64,000 nucleotides of DNA, taken from assembly GCF_003601975.1 (NCBI RefSeq), contig NZ_QZWZ01000008.1:124001-188000 (forward strand). Direction: 5' to 3'. A program made the position numbers and the translations under genes. Source of the DNA: Mesorhizobium waimense (GTDB lineage: Bacteria > Pseudomonadota > Alphaproteobacteria > Rhizobiales > Rhizobiaceae). Positions within the stretch are counted from its first letter, which is position 1, and every line of letters starts with the position of its first letter. Of this stretch, positions 8,489 through 17,557 are shown one piece after another. The notes below the pieces were generated by a model. It was given only the letters and a program-made list of their open reading frames with translations. It was not told the DNA's origin and ran no database searches.

Positions 8489-10324
8489 TCAGTACACCCT
8501 GGCCTTCGGCGCGATCTTGGCGAGGTCGATGCCGCCGTCCTTTTCCGCCAGCAGCGGTTCTGTGTGCACGGGACGGTAGCTGAGCGTCACCTTGCCGGTC
8601 TCGCTCAGCTGGGCCAGCGTGTGCTTGCGCCAGGTTGCATCGTCGCGCGCCGAGAAATCTTCCCGCGCATGCGCCCCGCGGCTCTCCTTGCGCGCCTCGG
8701 CGCCGTAGACCGTGGTGATCGCGTTGGCCATCAAATTCTCCAGCTCCAGCGTCTCAACCAGGTCGGAGTTCCAGATCATCGAGCGGTCGTACACCTTGAT
8801 GTCCTTCAGCTCGCCCCAGATCTGCGAAATGCGCTTGCAGCCGTTCTCCAGCGACTCCTGCGTGCGGAACACCGCCGCGTCTTCCTGCATCGCCTTCTGC
8901 ATCTTCTCGCGCAGCACGGCCGTCGGCGTAGAGCCGTTGGCGTGGCGCAGCCGGTCGAAGCGGTCCATGATCTTCCCGACCGAAGCTTCGTTGGGCGCGG
9001 GGATCGCCGACTTGCGATCGATGACCTGGCCGGCCCGGATCGCCGCCGCGCGGCCGAACACCACGAGGTCGATCAGCGAGTTGGAGCCCAGCCGGTTGGC
9101 GCCGTGCACCGAGGCGCAGCCTGCCTCGCCGACTGCCATCAGGCCGGGCGACACCTTGTCCGGGCTCTTCGCCGTCGGGTTGAGCACCTCGCCCCAATAA
9201 TTGGTCGGCACGCCGCCCATATTGTAGTGCACCGTCGGCAGCACCGGGATCGGCTCCTTGGTCAGGTCGACGCCGGCGAAGATCTTTGCCGACTCCGAAA
9301 TGCCGGGCAGCCGCTCATGCAGCACCGCCGGATCGAGGTGATCGAGATGCAGGAAGATGTGATCCTTCTTCTTGCCGACGCCGCGACCCTCGCGGATCTC
9401 CAGCGTCATGCAGCGCGAGACGACGTCGCGCGAGGCAAGGTCCTTGGCCGACGGTGCGTAACGCTCCATGAAGCGCTCGCCCTCGGAATTGACAAGATAG
9501 CCGCCCTCCCCGCGCGCGCCCTCGGTGATCAGGCAGCCGGCGCCATAGATGCCGGTCGGATGGAACTGCACGAACTCCATGTCCTGCAGCGGCAGGCCGG
9601 CGCGAGCGGCCATGCCGCCGCCATCGCCGGTGCAGGTGTGCGCCGAGGTGGCCGAAAAATAGGCGCGGCCGTAGCCGCCGGTCGCCAGCACCACCATCTT
9701 GGCCGAAAAGCGATGGATGGTGCCGTCGTCGAGGTTCCAGGCGACGACGCCGGTGCAGGTGCCGTCCGGCTCCATGATAAGGTCGAGCGCGAAATACTCG
9801 ATGAAGAACTGGGCATTGTTCTTCAGCGACTGGCCGTAGAGCGTGTGCAGGATGGCGTGGCCGGTACGGTCGGCGGCGGCGCAGGTGCGCTGCACCGGCG
9901 GGCCCTCGCCGAAATTCATCATGTGGCCGCCGAACGGCCGCTGGTAGATCTTGCCCTCTTCGGTGCGCGAGAACGGCACGCCGTAATGTTCGAGTTCATA
10001 GACGGCAGCCGGCGCTTCGCGCACCAGATACTCCATGGCGTCGACATCACCCAGCCAGTCCGATCCCTTGACGGTGTCGTACATATGCCACTGCCAGGAA
10101 TCAGGACCCATGTTGGACAGCGACGCGGCAATGCCGCCTTGCGCCGCCACCGTGTGCGAGCGGGTCGGGAACACCTTGGTGATGCAGGCGGTGCGCAGCC
10201 CCTGCTCGGCCATGCCGAGCGTGGCGCGCAGGCCGGCACCCCCGGCGCCGACGACCACCACGTCGAACTTGTGGTCGACATAGGTGTAGCCAGCCGTGTT
10301 GGCGGTTTTCGCGTCCTTGGCCAA
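8489..10324 (-). CDS. sdhA: Succinate dehydrogenase flavoprotein subunit
   Basis: A 611-residue catalytic subunit that oxidises succinate to fumarate with covalently bound FAD. The dinucleotide fold ([20 protein letters not shown]), the flavinylation segment [16 protein letters not shown] with the FAD-linking histidine, and the active-site [21 protein letters not shown] are all present. No ATG lies at the expected N-terminus. The only start that gives the normal length is TTG at 10324, preceded six bases earlier by GGAGG inside the sdhD coding end. It is the third gene of sdhC-D-A-(DUF3052)-B. The start assignment is inferred from length and the ribosome site; function is certain. Confidence 0.96.
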   Translation of the reverse strand: MAKDAKTANTAGYTYVDHKFDVVVVGAGGAGLRATLGMAEQGLRTACITKVFPTRSHTVAAQGGIAASLSNMGPDSWQWHMYDTVKGSDWLGDVDAMEYLVREAPAAVYELEHYGVPFSRTEEGKIYQRPFGGHMMNFGEGPPVQRTCAAADRTGHAILHTLYGQSLKNNAQFFIEYFALDLIMEPDGTCTGVVAWNLDDGTIHRFSAKMVVLATGGYGRAYFSATSAHTCTGDGGGMAARAGLPLQDMEFVQFHPTGIYGAGCLITEGARGEGGYLVNSEGERFMERYAPSAKDLASRDVVSRCMTLEIREGRGVGKKKDHIFLHLDHLDPAVLHERLPGISESAKIFAGVDLTKEPIPVLPTVHYNMGGVPTNYWGEVLNPTAKSPDKVSPGLMAVGEAGCASVHGANRLGSNSLIDLVVFGRAAAIRAGQVIDRKSAIPAPNEASVGKIMDRFDRLRHANGSTPTAVLREKMQKAMQEDAAVFRTQESLENGCKRISQIWGELKDIKVYDRSMIWNSDLVETLELENLMANAITTVYGAEARKESRGAHAREDFSARDDATWRKHTLAQLSETGKVTLSYRPVHTEPLLAEKDGGIDLAKIAPKARVY

Positions 10325-10326
10325 CG

Positions 10327-10722
10327 TCAGCCTCCGAATGCCAGTTTGAGCAGGGCGAAGAGCGAGGCCACGCCGACCGCTATGGAAAAGAAGGTGTTGA
10401 GCGCGATCAGCGCCAGCTTCATGCCCTCGCCATGCACGTAGTCCTCGATGATGACCTGCATGCCGAGCCGCATATGGTAGAGCCCGGAGATCAGCACCAG
10501 CGCCAGGATCAGCGCCACGAACGGATTGGCGAGCGCTGCCCGCACCTCGGCATAGCCGGCGCCGTTGAGCGCGATCAGGAAGCCGACGAAAAACAGCGTC
10601 AGCGGGATGTTGGCGATTGCGGTAAGGCGCTGGCGCCAAAAATGCTCGGTGCCCTCGCGGGCCGAGCCAAGACCACGGACCTTGGCCAGCGGCGTGCGCA
10701 TGTCGGTATTCTTGCCGCTCAT
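10327..10722 (-). CDS. sdhD: Succinate dehydrogenase membrane anchor subunit
   Basis: A 131-residue hydrophobic anchor with three predicted membrane helices ([40 protein letters not shown] and [20 protein letters not shown]). The second helix carries the heme b ligand histidine within [15 protein letters not shown], a conserved SdhD motif with the ubiquinone-site tyrosine/aspartate nearby. The ATG at 10722 follows the sdhC stop by two bases. Its last codons contain the ribosome site for the sdhA TTG start. Together with SdhC it anchors complex II in the inner membrane and forms the quinone site. Confidence 0.95.
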   Translation of the reverse strand: MSGKNTDMRTPLAKVRGLGSAREGTEHFWRQRLTAIANIPLTLFFVGFLIALNGAGYAEVRAALANPFVALILALVLISGLYHMRLGMQVIIEDYVHGEGMKLALIALNTFFSIAVGVASLFALLKLAFGG

Positions 10723-10724
10723 GG

Positions 10725-11144
10725 TCAGGCTCCCCGCGCCATGTAACCGGCGATCCAGATCAGCAGCGTCAGCGCGATCGAGCCGGCCAGCGTCGCCCAG
10801 GCGATCTTCGACGCTGTGTGCTTCTCGAGCCCGGCGCCGGTGTCCCAGACCAGGTGACGTACGCCACCCAGCATGTGGTGCATCAAGGCCCAAGTGTAGC
10901 CGAACAGCACCAGCCGCCCCAGCCACGAGCCGAGGGCCCAGTTGACGAGATCGAAGGTGGCCTCGGTGCTTGCCGCCGCCATCAGCCAGAGCGCCACCAG
11001 CAGCGTGCCGAAATAGAGCGCGCCGCCGGTGATGCGATGGATGATCGACATCGTCATGGTGATCGGCGGCCGGTATACGGTCAGGTGCGGCGAAAGCGGC
11101 CGTTCACGTCTGGCAGTTGCGCGGGTGGCTGGTGATTTGCTCAT
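10725..11144 (-). CDS. sdhC: Succinate dehydrogenase cytochrome b556 subunit
   Basis: A 139-residue cytochrome b subunit, first gene of the sdh operon. The signature [20 protein letters not shown] and the segment [14 protein letters not shown] are diagnostic. The heme-ligand histidine lies in [16 protein letters not shown]. Three membrane helices are evident. The ATG at 11144 follows GGGGGAG. An in-frame upstream extension lacks homology and is rejected. The 237 bp upstream to the lipoprotein gene must hold the operon promoter; I see no clear operator there, only an imperfect GC-rich hairpin near 11325-11345. Confidence 0.96.
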   Translation of the reverse strand: MSKSPATRATARRERPLSPHLTVYRPPITMTMSIIHRITGGALYFGTLLVALWLMAAASTEATFDLVNWALGSWLGRLVLFGYTWALMHHMLGGVRHLVWDTGAGLEKHTASKIAWATLAGSIALTLLIWIAGYMARGA

Positions 11145-11381
11145 GGCTCCCCCAGTTCGGCGTCGCTCAAGCCCCAGGCGGAAATGCGGCATTGCCGCTT
11201 CCGGATGCGACTTCGGACAGCCGGTTTCTAATGCTCTTTTTGCACCGCGTCAAAGCCAGAAAATCGTTTTGGAAACGTCATTTAGTCTGACAAATCGGCG
11301 GTCTTTTGCTTCAATCGATTAGGGCACCGGCTCGAAGCCGGCGCAACGTTCGCTGCAGTGCGGTATACCGATTGCACTGCA

Positions 11382-11744
11382 TTACCGTGTGCATGTCAGC
11401 GGCGTCTCTCCGCCCTTCATCACCAGCGCGTCGCGACCGTCGATCACGATTGCGTCATGTGCGATGCCGAAGCGGCTGTTTTGGTTGGCGGGCGAGGCCG
11501 GCAGATCTTCGCTCGTGCCGTCGGGATCGAGCACGCGCAGCGAGGTGCCAAGGTTCTCGATGGTCATCCTGCCGCCGTCGGCGCAGTTGTAGGTCGCGGT
11601 GCGCGGCTGCGGTGTAGACAGATCGGCGGCGGTGGGTGCGACGGCATTTCCAGCCTTCGGCGCGCTGTTTTGCGGCACGCAGGCCGCTACGTCCAAGAGC
11701 AGCAAAACCAACGGCGCTACCCGAAATGTCCGGCGTAACGCCAT
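11382..11744 (-). CDS. Lipoprotein with MliC-like (C-type lysozyme inhibitor) domain
   Basis: A 120-residue secreted lipoprotein. The N-terminal hydrophobic segment (residues 9-18) ends in VAAC, a plausible lipobox with Cys22 as the lipidated residue. The mature region carries the YNCADGG and LVMKGGETPLTC elements of the MliC/PliC fold, with the two cysteines that form its disulfide. MliC proteins inhibit host c-type lysozyme from the outer membrane. The match is to the fold signature, not a close family match, so inhibition is inferred. It is encoded on the same strand as sdhC but 237 bp upstream, so it probably has its own promoter and may read toward sdh. Confidence 0.7.
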   Translation of the reverse strand: MALRRTFRVAPLVLLLLDVAACVPQNSAPKAGNAVAPTAADLSTPQPRTATYNCADGGRMTIENLGTSLRVLDPDGTSEDLPASPANQNSRFGIAHDAIVIDGRDALVMKGGETPLTCTR

Positions 11745-12002
11745 ATGCTGTCCTCCCGCGCGGCAAGCTAGCCGCCATGTCTTGCCAAGATCAAGCCCGC
11801 CTCACGTCAATCCGCTTGCGAAGCCCGGTGCGATGGTGCGGGCAAGCATGGCCGAAAGATGGCTGCCGGCCGCAGGATATTAACCATGTTCATCAAGATC
11901 CTGCCGCCGAAGCCGCCTGGCTATTAACAAAGGTTAAGAAAAGGTTAATTTCTGATTCGAACAGGCTCCAGACCAAAAAGGTCGAAGATCACGGAGGACG
12001 CC

Positions 12003-12362
12003 ATGCGTTCGAATTCGGGCAGACTGCGCCTCACGGCGCTCACGCTGGCGGCGCTGGCCGTCGGCATTGCGGCTCCGGCCTATGCCGGGCTGAGACACCA
12101 TGATCGCGTCTATGCCGATTCCTTCGGCAATCTCGTCATCGACAGCGCCGCCGGCTACAAGCGCATCATCGTCGGCGAGGGCAAGTTGGCCAAGGAATTG
12201 TCCGACTACACCGGCGCCGGCCAGCCCGACGTGATCTATGAAAACGAATCGGACGATGTCTCGGGCCACGGCTGCTACCAGCCGCCGGTCTTTGTGAAGG
12301 GCCGCTCCTATATGTACGGCCTCTCCGACGGCGAGATGCCGAACCTCAGCCCCTGCCGCTGA
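12003..12362 (+). CDS. Secreted hypothetical protein
   Basis: A 119-residue protein starting MRSNSGRLRLTALTLAALAV, with a Sec signal peptide likely cut after APAYA (near residue 28). The mature part has two cysteines (HGCYQ and LSPCR) and short alternating segments such as DSFGNLVIDSAAGYKRIIVG. It appears to be a small periplasmic protein conserved in rhizobia, but I cannot assign a domain. The ATG at 12003 follows GGAGGACGCC. Its 3' end overlaps the convergent GGDEF gene by 17 bp. The upstream 258 bp contains AT-rich stretches (around 11920-11955) suitable for a promoter. Confidence 0.75.
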   Translation: MRSNSGRLRLTALTLAALAVGIAAPAYAGLRHHDRVYADSFGNLVIDSAAGYKRIIVGEGKLAKELSDYTGAGQPDVIYENESDDVSGHGCYQPPVFVKGRSYMYGLSDGEMPNLSPCR

Positions 12363-13554
12363 CCTTGGGCATCGCGCGGTCTTGCCGCGCTGCCGGCTCG
12401 GTCGAGACGCGCACGCAGTCGCGACCGCTACCCTTGGCCTGATACAGCGCCTCGTCGGCGCGCCGCAGCAGATCGGAAAAATCCTCGCCTGCATGAAGCT
12501 CGGCAACGCCGAAGCTGGCGGTGCAGCGATGTTCGACCGGCAGGCTGTCGATCGGCAGCGCGCCGAAAGCGCTGCGCGCGCCTTCGGCGAACAGGCGCGC
12601 GGCCGCGAGGTTGGTGCCCGGCAGGATGATGGCGAACTCCTCGCCGCCGATGCGGCCGGCAACGTGATGCTCGGCCGCGGCCTCGCGCAGGAAGCCGGCA
12701 AACGTCTCGATGACGCGGTCGCCGGCGGCGTGGCCGAAACTGTCGTTGATGCTCTTGAAGTGATCGAGGTCGGCAATGACCAGCGCCACCGGAACGCCCT
12801 GGCGCACCGCGTCCTTCAGCGCGATCTCGGCATGGCGCTCGAAGCCGCCGCGGTTGAGCAGCCGCGACAGCGTGTCGGTCTCCGACTTCGACGTCGCTTC
12901 GGCCAGCACGTCGCGCACCAGGATCGCCAGCGCCAGCAGCGCCAGCGCGAAGCCGAACACCGTGCCGAGCGATTGCGACACCAGCGCGTAGACGGTCTGC
13001 CCATAGGCCTGCGGATTGGCGCCCCAGCCACCCAGCGCATGCGCGATGAACGGCTTCGAGGCGAATTGCATGGCGCTGGCGGCCAGAACGGCCATCAGCA
13101 GGGCATCGAGCCGCCCGCGCCTTTGCCTGGACGACCCGACGATGCCGAGGGCCGCGAACTGCATGGCGGCGTAGGGTAGCTGGTAGGCCATCATGCGGGT
13201 GAGCGAATGACGCGGCAGATCCTGCACGAACCACACCGCGACCGAAGCGACAGCCAGGAAGGCCAGCATCGGCGCCCAGGGCGGCGTCACACCGTATTTA
13301 TGGGCCAGCCCGCCATTGAAGGCGATCGTGGCGCCGAGGAACACGGCAAAGGCCGTGACAACCACCGGCCGCGCATTGTCGAAGGCCGGGATGCTGAATT
13401 CTATGGCGAAATAGGCCATGCCCAGCATGTAGCCGAACGCCAGCCAGCGCGCCGACACGCGGCCCACGTCGTGGATGGCGATCATCATGAAGGCCGCTGC
13501 CAGCAGGCCGGCAACGAACAGATTGATAATCAGAATGAATTCGGCGCTGCCCAT
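12346..13554 (-). CDS. Diguanylate cyclase with membrane sensor domain (GGDEF), paralogue A
   Basis: A 402-residue protein. Residues 1-220 form about seven hydrophobic helices, an integral membrane sensor of the MASE-like type. Residues 235-395 are a GGDEF domain with TDTLSRLLNRGGFE, ADLDHFKSINDSFGHAAGD, the catalytic GRIGGEEF and the ADEALYQAK tail. The active-site loop is intact, so it should make cyclic di-GMP from GTP. The product-inhibition RxxD site expected about five residues before GGEEF is absent (AEHH instead). It is a tandem paralogue of the next gene upstream. Its 3' end overlaps the convergent secreted-protein gene. Confidence 0.92.
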   Translation of the reverse strand: MGSAEFILIINLFVAGLLAAAFMMIAIHDVGRVSARWLAFGYMLGMAYFAIEFSIPAFDNARPVVVTAFAVFLGATIAFNGGLAHKYGVTPPWAPMLAFLAVASVAVWFVQDLPRHSLTRMMAYQLPYAAMQFAALGIVGSSRQRRGRLDALLMAVLAASAMQFASKPFIAHALGGWGANPQAYGQTVYALVSQSLGTVFGFALALLALAILVRDVLAEATSKSETDTLSRLLNRGGFERHAEIALKDAVRQGVPVALVIADLDHFKSINDSFGHAAGDRVIETFAGFLREAAAEHHVAGRIGGEEFAIILPGTNLAAARLFAEGARSAFGALPIDSLPVEHRCTASFGVAELHAGEDFSDLLRRADEALYQAKGSGRDCVRVSTEPAARQDRAMPKVSGRG

Positions 13555-13635
13555 GGTTCTTCATACCCCGCAGGACAGCAAACCATCGACGGGCGAAAAA
13601 GACGTTAACAGGATCGCTTTGGCAGGTGCCGCAAC

Positions 13636-14832
13636 TCACCCGACGCTGGCATTCTCCGGAACGAAGACGGTTTCCGCCCGCTCATAGGACAGGCGCACGC
13701 TGTCGCGGCCGTTCTTCTTGGCCTTGTAGAGCGCCTCGTCGGCGCGCTGCATCAACGGCGCCAGTCCTTCATCGCCGGTACGCGCTGCGACGCCGAAGCT
13801 TGCCGTCACTCGGACACCCGGCGGCAGGGTGGTGACACCGCCGGTCGAATAGAGCGAGCGGATGGCCTCGGCGAACAGGCGCGCCGAAGCAAGGTCGCAC
13901 AGCGGCAGGAGCACGGCGAACTCCTCGCCGCCGATGCGGCCGGCAGCACCCCGCGTGCCGGTGGCGAAGCTCAGCTTGGCGGCGAAATCGGCGATGACCC
14001 TGTCTCCCGCCGCATGCCCGTGCTGGTCGTTGAGCGCCTTGAAGTGATCGAGGTCGGCCAGCACCAGCGCAACCGGGAGCCTGGCCGAGGCGCATTGCCG
14101 CAAAAGCAGGGCCGCCCGCTCCTCGAAACCGCGACGGTTGAGCAGGCCAGACAGCGGATCGGTGTAGGTCTCGGCCTTCAGCGCCTTCATCACGTCGAGG
14201 GCGGCGGCGGTAAACAGCGACAGCGCGATCAACAGTGACAGCAGCGCCTGCGACAGCAGCGCCGTCGTCCAGTAGGACGAGGAATAAAACCCGTCATAGG
14301 TCGTGAAGGGACCATGCACGACGACGATGGCGAGGGTGCGGCCGATGAAATTGAGCCCGGAAAGCAGCGCCAGCACGAACAGGATCATCTCCGTCGGGCC
14401 ATTTCTGCGCACGGCGCGCAGTTCCGCGGCAACCAGCAGGCTGATGCCGCCGAACCCGAAATTCATCGAGAGAATCCGCCATGTCAGGTCCGGCTGGACG
14501 AACAGGAACCAGCACAGCGCCGACAGGCCGCCGCCCGCCAGAATGCCGATCCCGACATAAGGCACGCGACGCCCGTAACGCGAAACGATCGCGCCGGCCA
14601 GGCAGCAGGCGGCAATGGTGAAGCATATATTGGACAGGAGCTTGGTCGGCGCCATGCCGATCGGCAGCGTGAAATACTGCAGCAGGAAACCCGCGGGACA
14701 GAAGGCATAGCTGAGAGCCAGCACGGCCAGATAGGGACGGTGGCGTTGATGGAACCACAGCATGAGGAACGCAGCGCCGAGCGCCAGCGCTATCGTCGGA
14801 TTGAGCAGCGCTATGAATAGGCCGGTGTCCAA
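13636..14832 (-). CDS. Diguanylate cyclase with membrane sensor domain (GGDEF), paralogue B
   Basis: A 398-residue protein with about seven N-terminal membrane helices and a C-terminal GGDEF domain: TDPLSGLLNRRGFEE, ADLDHFKALNDQHGHAAGD, GRIGGEEFAVLLPL and ADEALYKAKKNGRDSVRLS. The catalytic GGEEF is intact, and the RxxD inhibitory site is missing (GTRG). The start is a TTG at 14832. Alignment of its first 25 residues with paralogue A (both begin with a short polar stretch then a hydrophobic helix) supports that unusual start. It lies 81 bp upstream of paralogue A on the same strand, consistent with tandem duplication. Different N-terminal helices suggest different signals. Confidence 0.9.
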   Translation of the reverse strand: MDTGLFIALLNPTIALALGAAFLMLWFHQRHRPYLAVLALSYAFCPAGFLLQYFTLPIGMAPTKLLSNICFTIAACCLAGAIVSRYGRRVPYVGIGILAGGGLSALCWFLFVQPDLTWRILSMNFGFGGISLLVAAELRAVRRNGPTEMILFVLALLSGLNFIGRTLAIVVVHGPFTTYDGFYSSSYWTTALLSQALLSLLIALSLFTAAALDVMKALKAETYTDPLSGLLNRRGFEERAALLLRQCASARLPVALVLADLDHFKALNDQHGHAAGDRVIADFAAKLSFATGTRGAAGRIGGEEFAVLLPLCDLASARLFAEAIRSLYSTGGVTTLPPGVRVTASFGVAARTGDEGLAPLMQRADEALYKAKKNGRDSVRLSYERAETVFVPENASVG

Positions 14833-14962
14833 AAGACCGTGACTTCCCCTCGCTTACGCCGGGGAAGACTTTAGACCCTAAGCCCAAACAAGCAGTTAAA
14901 CGACACCGGAAATATACAGGGATCGTCTTCTATCGGCGCGCCGCCGGCGCGATCCTTCAAAG

Positions 14963-14994
14963 CAAAACCCCGAGCCGCATCGCGGTCTCGGGGT
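14963..14994 (-). terminator. Rho-independent terminator downstream of leuC
   Basis: Outer stem ACCCCGAG with CTCGGGGT and inner stem CCGC with GCGG form a long hairpin. On the minus strand it is followed by TTTTGCTTTG. It lies 37-68 bp past the leuC stop. Confidence 0.88.
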
Positions 14995-15030
14995 CTGGCT
15001 TGGTTCGCAATGGATTGCTTTGATCAGTAC

Positions 15031-16440
15031 CTATTTCCAGTCGCGGATGTCGACGAAATGGCCGGCGATCGCCGCCGCCGCCGCCATCGCCGGCGACACC
15101 AGATGGGTACGGCCCTTGAAGCCCTGGCGGCCCTCGAAATTGCGGTTCGAGGTCGAGGCGCAGCGCTCATGCGGCTTCAGCCGGTCGTCATTCATGGCCA
15201 GGCACATCGAACAGCCCGGCTCGCGCCAATCGAAGCCGGCGGCGCGGAAGATCTTGTCCAGACCCTCGGCCTCCGCCTGCTCCTTGACCAGGCCGGAGCC
15301 CGGCACGATCATCGCGTCGACATGCGCACTGACGGTCTTGCCTTCGACTACCTTGGCGACGGCGCGCAGATCCTCGATGCGGCCATTGGTGCAGGAACCT
15401 ATGAAGACGCGGTCGAGCGCGATGTCGGTGATCTTCGTCCCCGGCGTCAAGCCCATATAGTCGAGCGCGCGCTGCTTGGAGGTGCGCTTGTTTTCATCCG
15501 CGATATCGTCCGGGTTCGGCACAATGCCCTGCACCGAGACGACGTCCTCGGGCGAGGAGCCCCAGGAGACGATCGGCGGCAGTTTCGCCGCGTCGAGCAC
15601 GATCACCTTGTCGAAATGCGCGCCTTCGTCCGACTGCAGCGTCTGCCAGTAGGCGAGTGCCGCATCCCAGGCAGCAGCCTTAGGCGCCCGCGGCTTGTCC
15701 TTGACATAGGCGAAGGTGGTCTCGTCCGCTGCGATCAGGCCGGCGCGCGCGCCGCCCTCGATCGACATGTTGCAGATCGTCATGCGGCCTTCCATCGACA
15801 GAGCGCGGATCGCCTCGCCGGCATATTCGATGACATAGCCGGTGCCGCCGGCGGTGCCTATCTCGCCGATGATGGCGAGGATGATGTCCTTGGCGGTGAC
15901 GCCTTCCGGCAGCACGCCGTCGACGCGCACTAGCATGTTCTTGGCCTTGCGCTGGATCAGCGTCTGCGTCGCCAGCACATGCTCGACTTCCGATGTGCCG
16001 ATGCCATGCGCCAAGGCACCAAAGGCACCGTGCGTGGAAGTATGGCTGTCGCCGCAGACGATGGTCATGCCGGGCAGCGTAAAACCCTGCTCGGGGCCGA
16101 TGATGTGGACGATGCCCTGGCGGATATCGTTCTCGGAATAATACTCGATGCCGAAATCCTTGGCGTTCGTCGCCAGCGCCTCGACCTGGATGCGGCTTTC
16201 CTCGTTCTTGATGCCGAACTTGCGTTCGGGCGAGGTCGACACATTGTGGTCGACCACGGCCAGCGTCTTTTCCGGATGCCGGACTTTGCGACCGGTCATG
16301 CGCAGGCCCTCGAAGGCCTGCGGGCTGGTCACTTCATGGACGAGGTGACGGTCGATGTAGAGCAGGCACGTGCCGTCGTCCTGGCGGTCGACGACGTGGT
16401 CGTCGAAGATCTTGTCGTAGAGGGTGCGCGGTGCGCTCAT
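15031..16440 (-). CDS. leuC: 3-isopropylmalate dehydratase large subunit
   Basis: A 469-residue aconitase-family enzyme that isomerises 2-isopropylmalate to 3-isopropylmalate in leucine synthesis, acting with LeuD. The [4Fe-4S] ligands are visible in [13 protein letters not shown] and [13 protein letters not shown]. Substrate-site motifs VVDHNVST and [16 protein letters not shown] are intact. Length matches LeuC. leuD is not adjacent within the window. A terminator follows. Upstream 425 bp hold a small reading frame, a TTGCCGA/TCGGCAA palindrome near 16661-16676 and the repeat at 16707-16865. No leucine-rich leader peptide is evident, so attenuation is unlikely here. Confidence 0.97.
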   Translation of the reverse strand: MSAPRTLYDKIFDDHVVDRQDDGTCLLYIDRHLVHEVTSPQAFEGLRMTGRKVRHPEKTLAVVDHNVSTSPERKFGIKNEESRIQVEALATNAKDFGIEYYSENDIRQGIVHIIGPEQGFTLPGMTIVCGDSHTSTHGAFGALAHGIGTSEVEHVLATQTLIQRKAKNMLVRVDGVLPEGVTAKDIILAIIGEIGTAGGTGYVIEYAGEAIRALSMEGRMTICNMSIEGGARAGLIAADETTFAYVKDKPRAPKAAAWDAALAYWQTLQSDEGAHFDKVIVLDAAKLPPIVSWGSSPEDVVSVQGIVPNPDDIADENKRTSKQRALDYMGLTPGTKITDIALDRVFIGSCTNGRIEDLRAVAKVVEGKTVSAHVDAMIVPGSGLVKEQAEAEGLDKIFRAAGFDWREPGCSMCLAMNDDRLKPHERCASTSNRNFEGRQGFKGRTHLVSPAMAAAAAIAGHFVDIRDWK

Positions 16441-16523
16441 GTGCGTAAATCCGTCGATATGAAAAGGGGAAGAGGTAAGCGCCGGAAGCCATCCGGCCCG
16501 GCAAGCGATCTGGTCAGTTCGGC

Positions 16524-16652
16524 CTAGCTAAGTCGGCTGGTCGGCGCGCCGCAGACGCGCGCGGAAAATCGCGACGGCAGGCGCTTCCTGTCCTGCAGCA
16601 CGAAACCCTTATAGGCCGGATTGCCAAAAAGCTCTTCCATGGCGCTGCTCAT
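16524..16652 (-). CDS. Possible 42-residue small protein upstream of leuC
   Basis: Between leuC and the repeat lies a short frame starting [20 protein letters not shown], rich in basic residues toward its end, stopping 84 bp before leuC. There is no strong ribosome site; the second Met (MEELF) has GAG nearby. The Leu content is ordinary, so it is not an attenuator leader. It may be a real small protein or chance. Nothing else is recognised between 16441 and 16706 except a palindrome TTGCCGA/TCGGCAA at about 16661-16676. Confidence 0.3.
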   Translation of the reverse strand: MSSAMEELFGNPAYKGFVLQDRKRLPSRFSARVCGAPTSRLS

Positions 16653-16706
16653 ATCAATCTTTGCCGATTTCGGCAATCGGTGGGTTGGTTGGCCTCGCGG
16701 CACGGA

Positions 16707-16865
16707 GTGTGTTGAGATTCAGGTCAGGCCGTGCCGGAGTCGAAGACGGGCGCGAAGCGACCAAACTAGGTGGTTTCCGAGAACCGCAGCGCAGCGGACA
16801 TTTGGGTCCACATATGAGCACCGGAAAGCGCAGGAAGCAGCCGTTTGCGGGCCGGCCAACACACC
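16707..16865. repeat. Dispersed repeat element with inverted ends, copy 2
   Basis: Shares the left end GTGTGTTGAGATTCAGGT, the core TTCCGAGAACCG and the GGAAAGCGCAGGAA segment with the copy at 4280-4418, and ends AACACACC. About 20 bp longer in the left half. As in copy 1, its right end runs straight into a TAG stop (16866) and into a similar downstream codon string (CACCTCGAA on the plus strand). Confidence 0.75.
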
Positions 16866-17501
16866 CTAGAGCACCTCGAACACGAAGGTTTTTACCAGCG
16901 CCTCCGGATCGCCAATCGCATAACAGCGAAACCACGGACTTTCCTCGACCGGCCGCCATTTCTTCGCCTGCGCAAGCTCGTCGAACACGGCCTGAAAACC
17001 GCCGCTCGCAAACACCTGGTCGCGAACGGTGAAGATGGCGTGGCCGCCCTTTCTGGTGATGCGCACCAGCTCATGCAGGCCGGAGGCCGGCGCGTGGCCG
17101 ATGGTGAACACGCCGGTGGAGAAGAAGGCGCGGAAATGACCGTCCGGCCAGGGCAGCGGCCCGCCGAGCATTGCGTTCTTTAGGTCGCTGTAGGCCTGGC
17201 GGCTGCCGGCGATCTTCAGCATGTCGTCCGACAGGTCGAGCCCGGCAATGTCGTGATACCCCAGCGCCTTGAGCGACGGCCCCGACAGGCCGGTGCCGCA
17301 GCCGGCGTCGAGCAATGGACCTTCGCCCGCCGGCACATGGCGTGCCACCCAGGCGGCAATCAGGAACGGCAACAGATAGCCAAGCGAGGCGGTCTCGCTG
17401 TCATAGGTCGCGGCCCATGCGGCGTAGGCCTTGGCGAGCGCTTCCGGCGTGTCGGCCGAATAGACAGAGTCCAGCGCCGCATTGGCCTTGTCGACGATCA
17501 T
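16866..17501 (-). CDS. Class I SAM-dependent methyltransferase
   Basis: A 211-residue cytoplasmic methyltransferase of the methyltransferase-11/25 type. Motif I is LLDAGCGTGLSGPSLKALGY, motif II LDLSDDMLKIAG and the post-motif region HELVRITRKGGHAIFTVRD, which together define the Rossmann SAM fold. The substrate is unknown. The start is uncertain: the ATG at 17501 (MIVDKAN) is used, and one eight codons upstream at 17525 is equally possible; neither has a strong ribosome site. It follows an ABC permease gene by 56 bp on the same strand, so it may be co-transcribed. The last codons run into a repeat element. Confidence 0.85.
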   Translation of the reverse strand: MIVDKANAALDSVYSADTPEALAKAYAAWAATYDSETASLGYLLPFLIAAWVARHVPAGEGPLLDAGCGTGLSGPSLKALGYHDIAGLDLSDDMLKIAGSRQAYSDLKNAMLGGPLPWPDGHFRAFFSTGVFTIGHAPASGLHELVRITRKGGHAIFTVRDQVFASGGFQAVFDELAQAKKWRPVEESPWFRCYAIGDPEALVKTFVFEVL

Positions 17502-17557
17502 GGGGTTCTCAGGAGCTGGTCGCATCGTGCGATGGTAGCCCGGTCTTCGCCGTCCCG

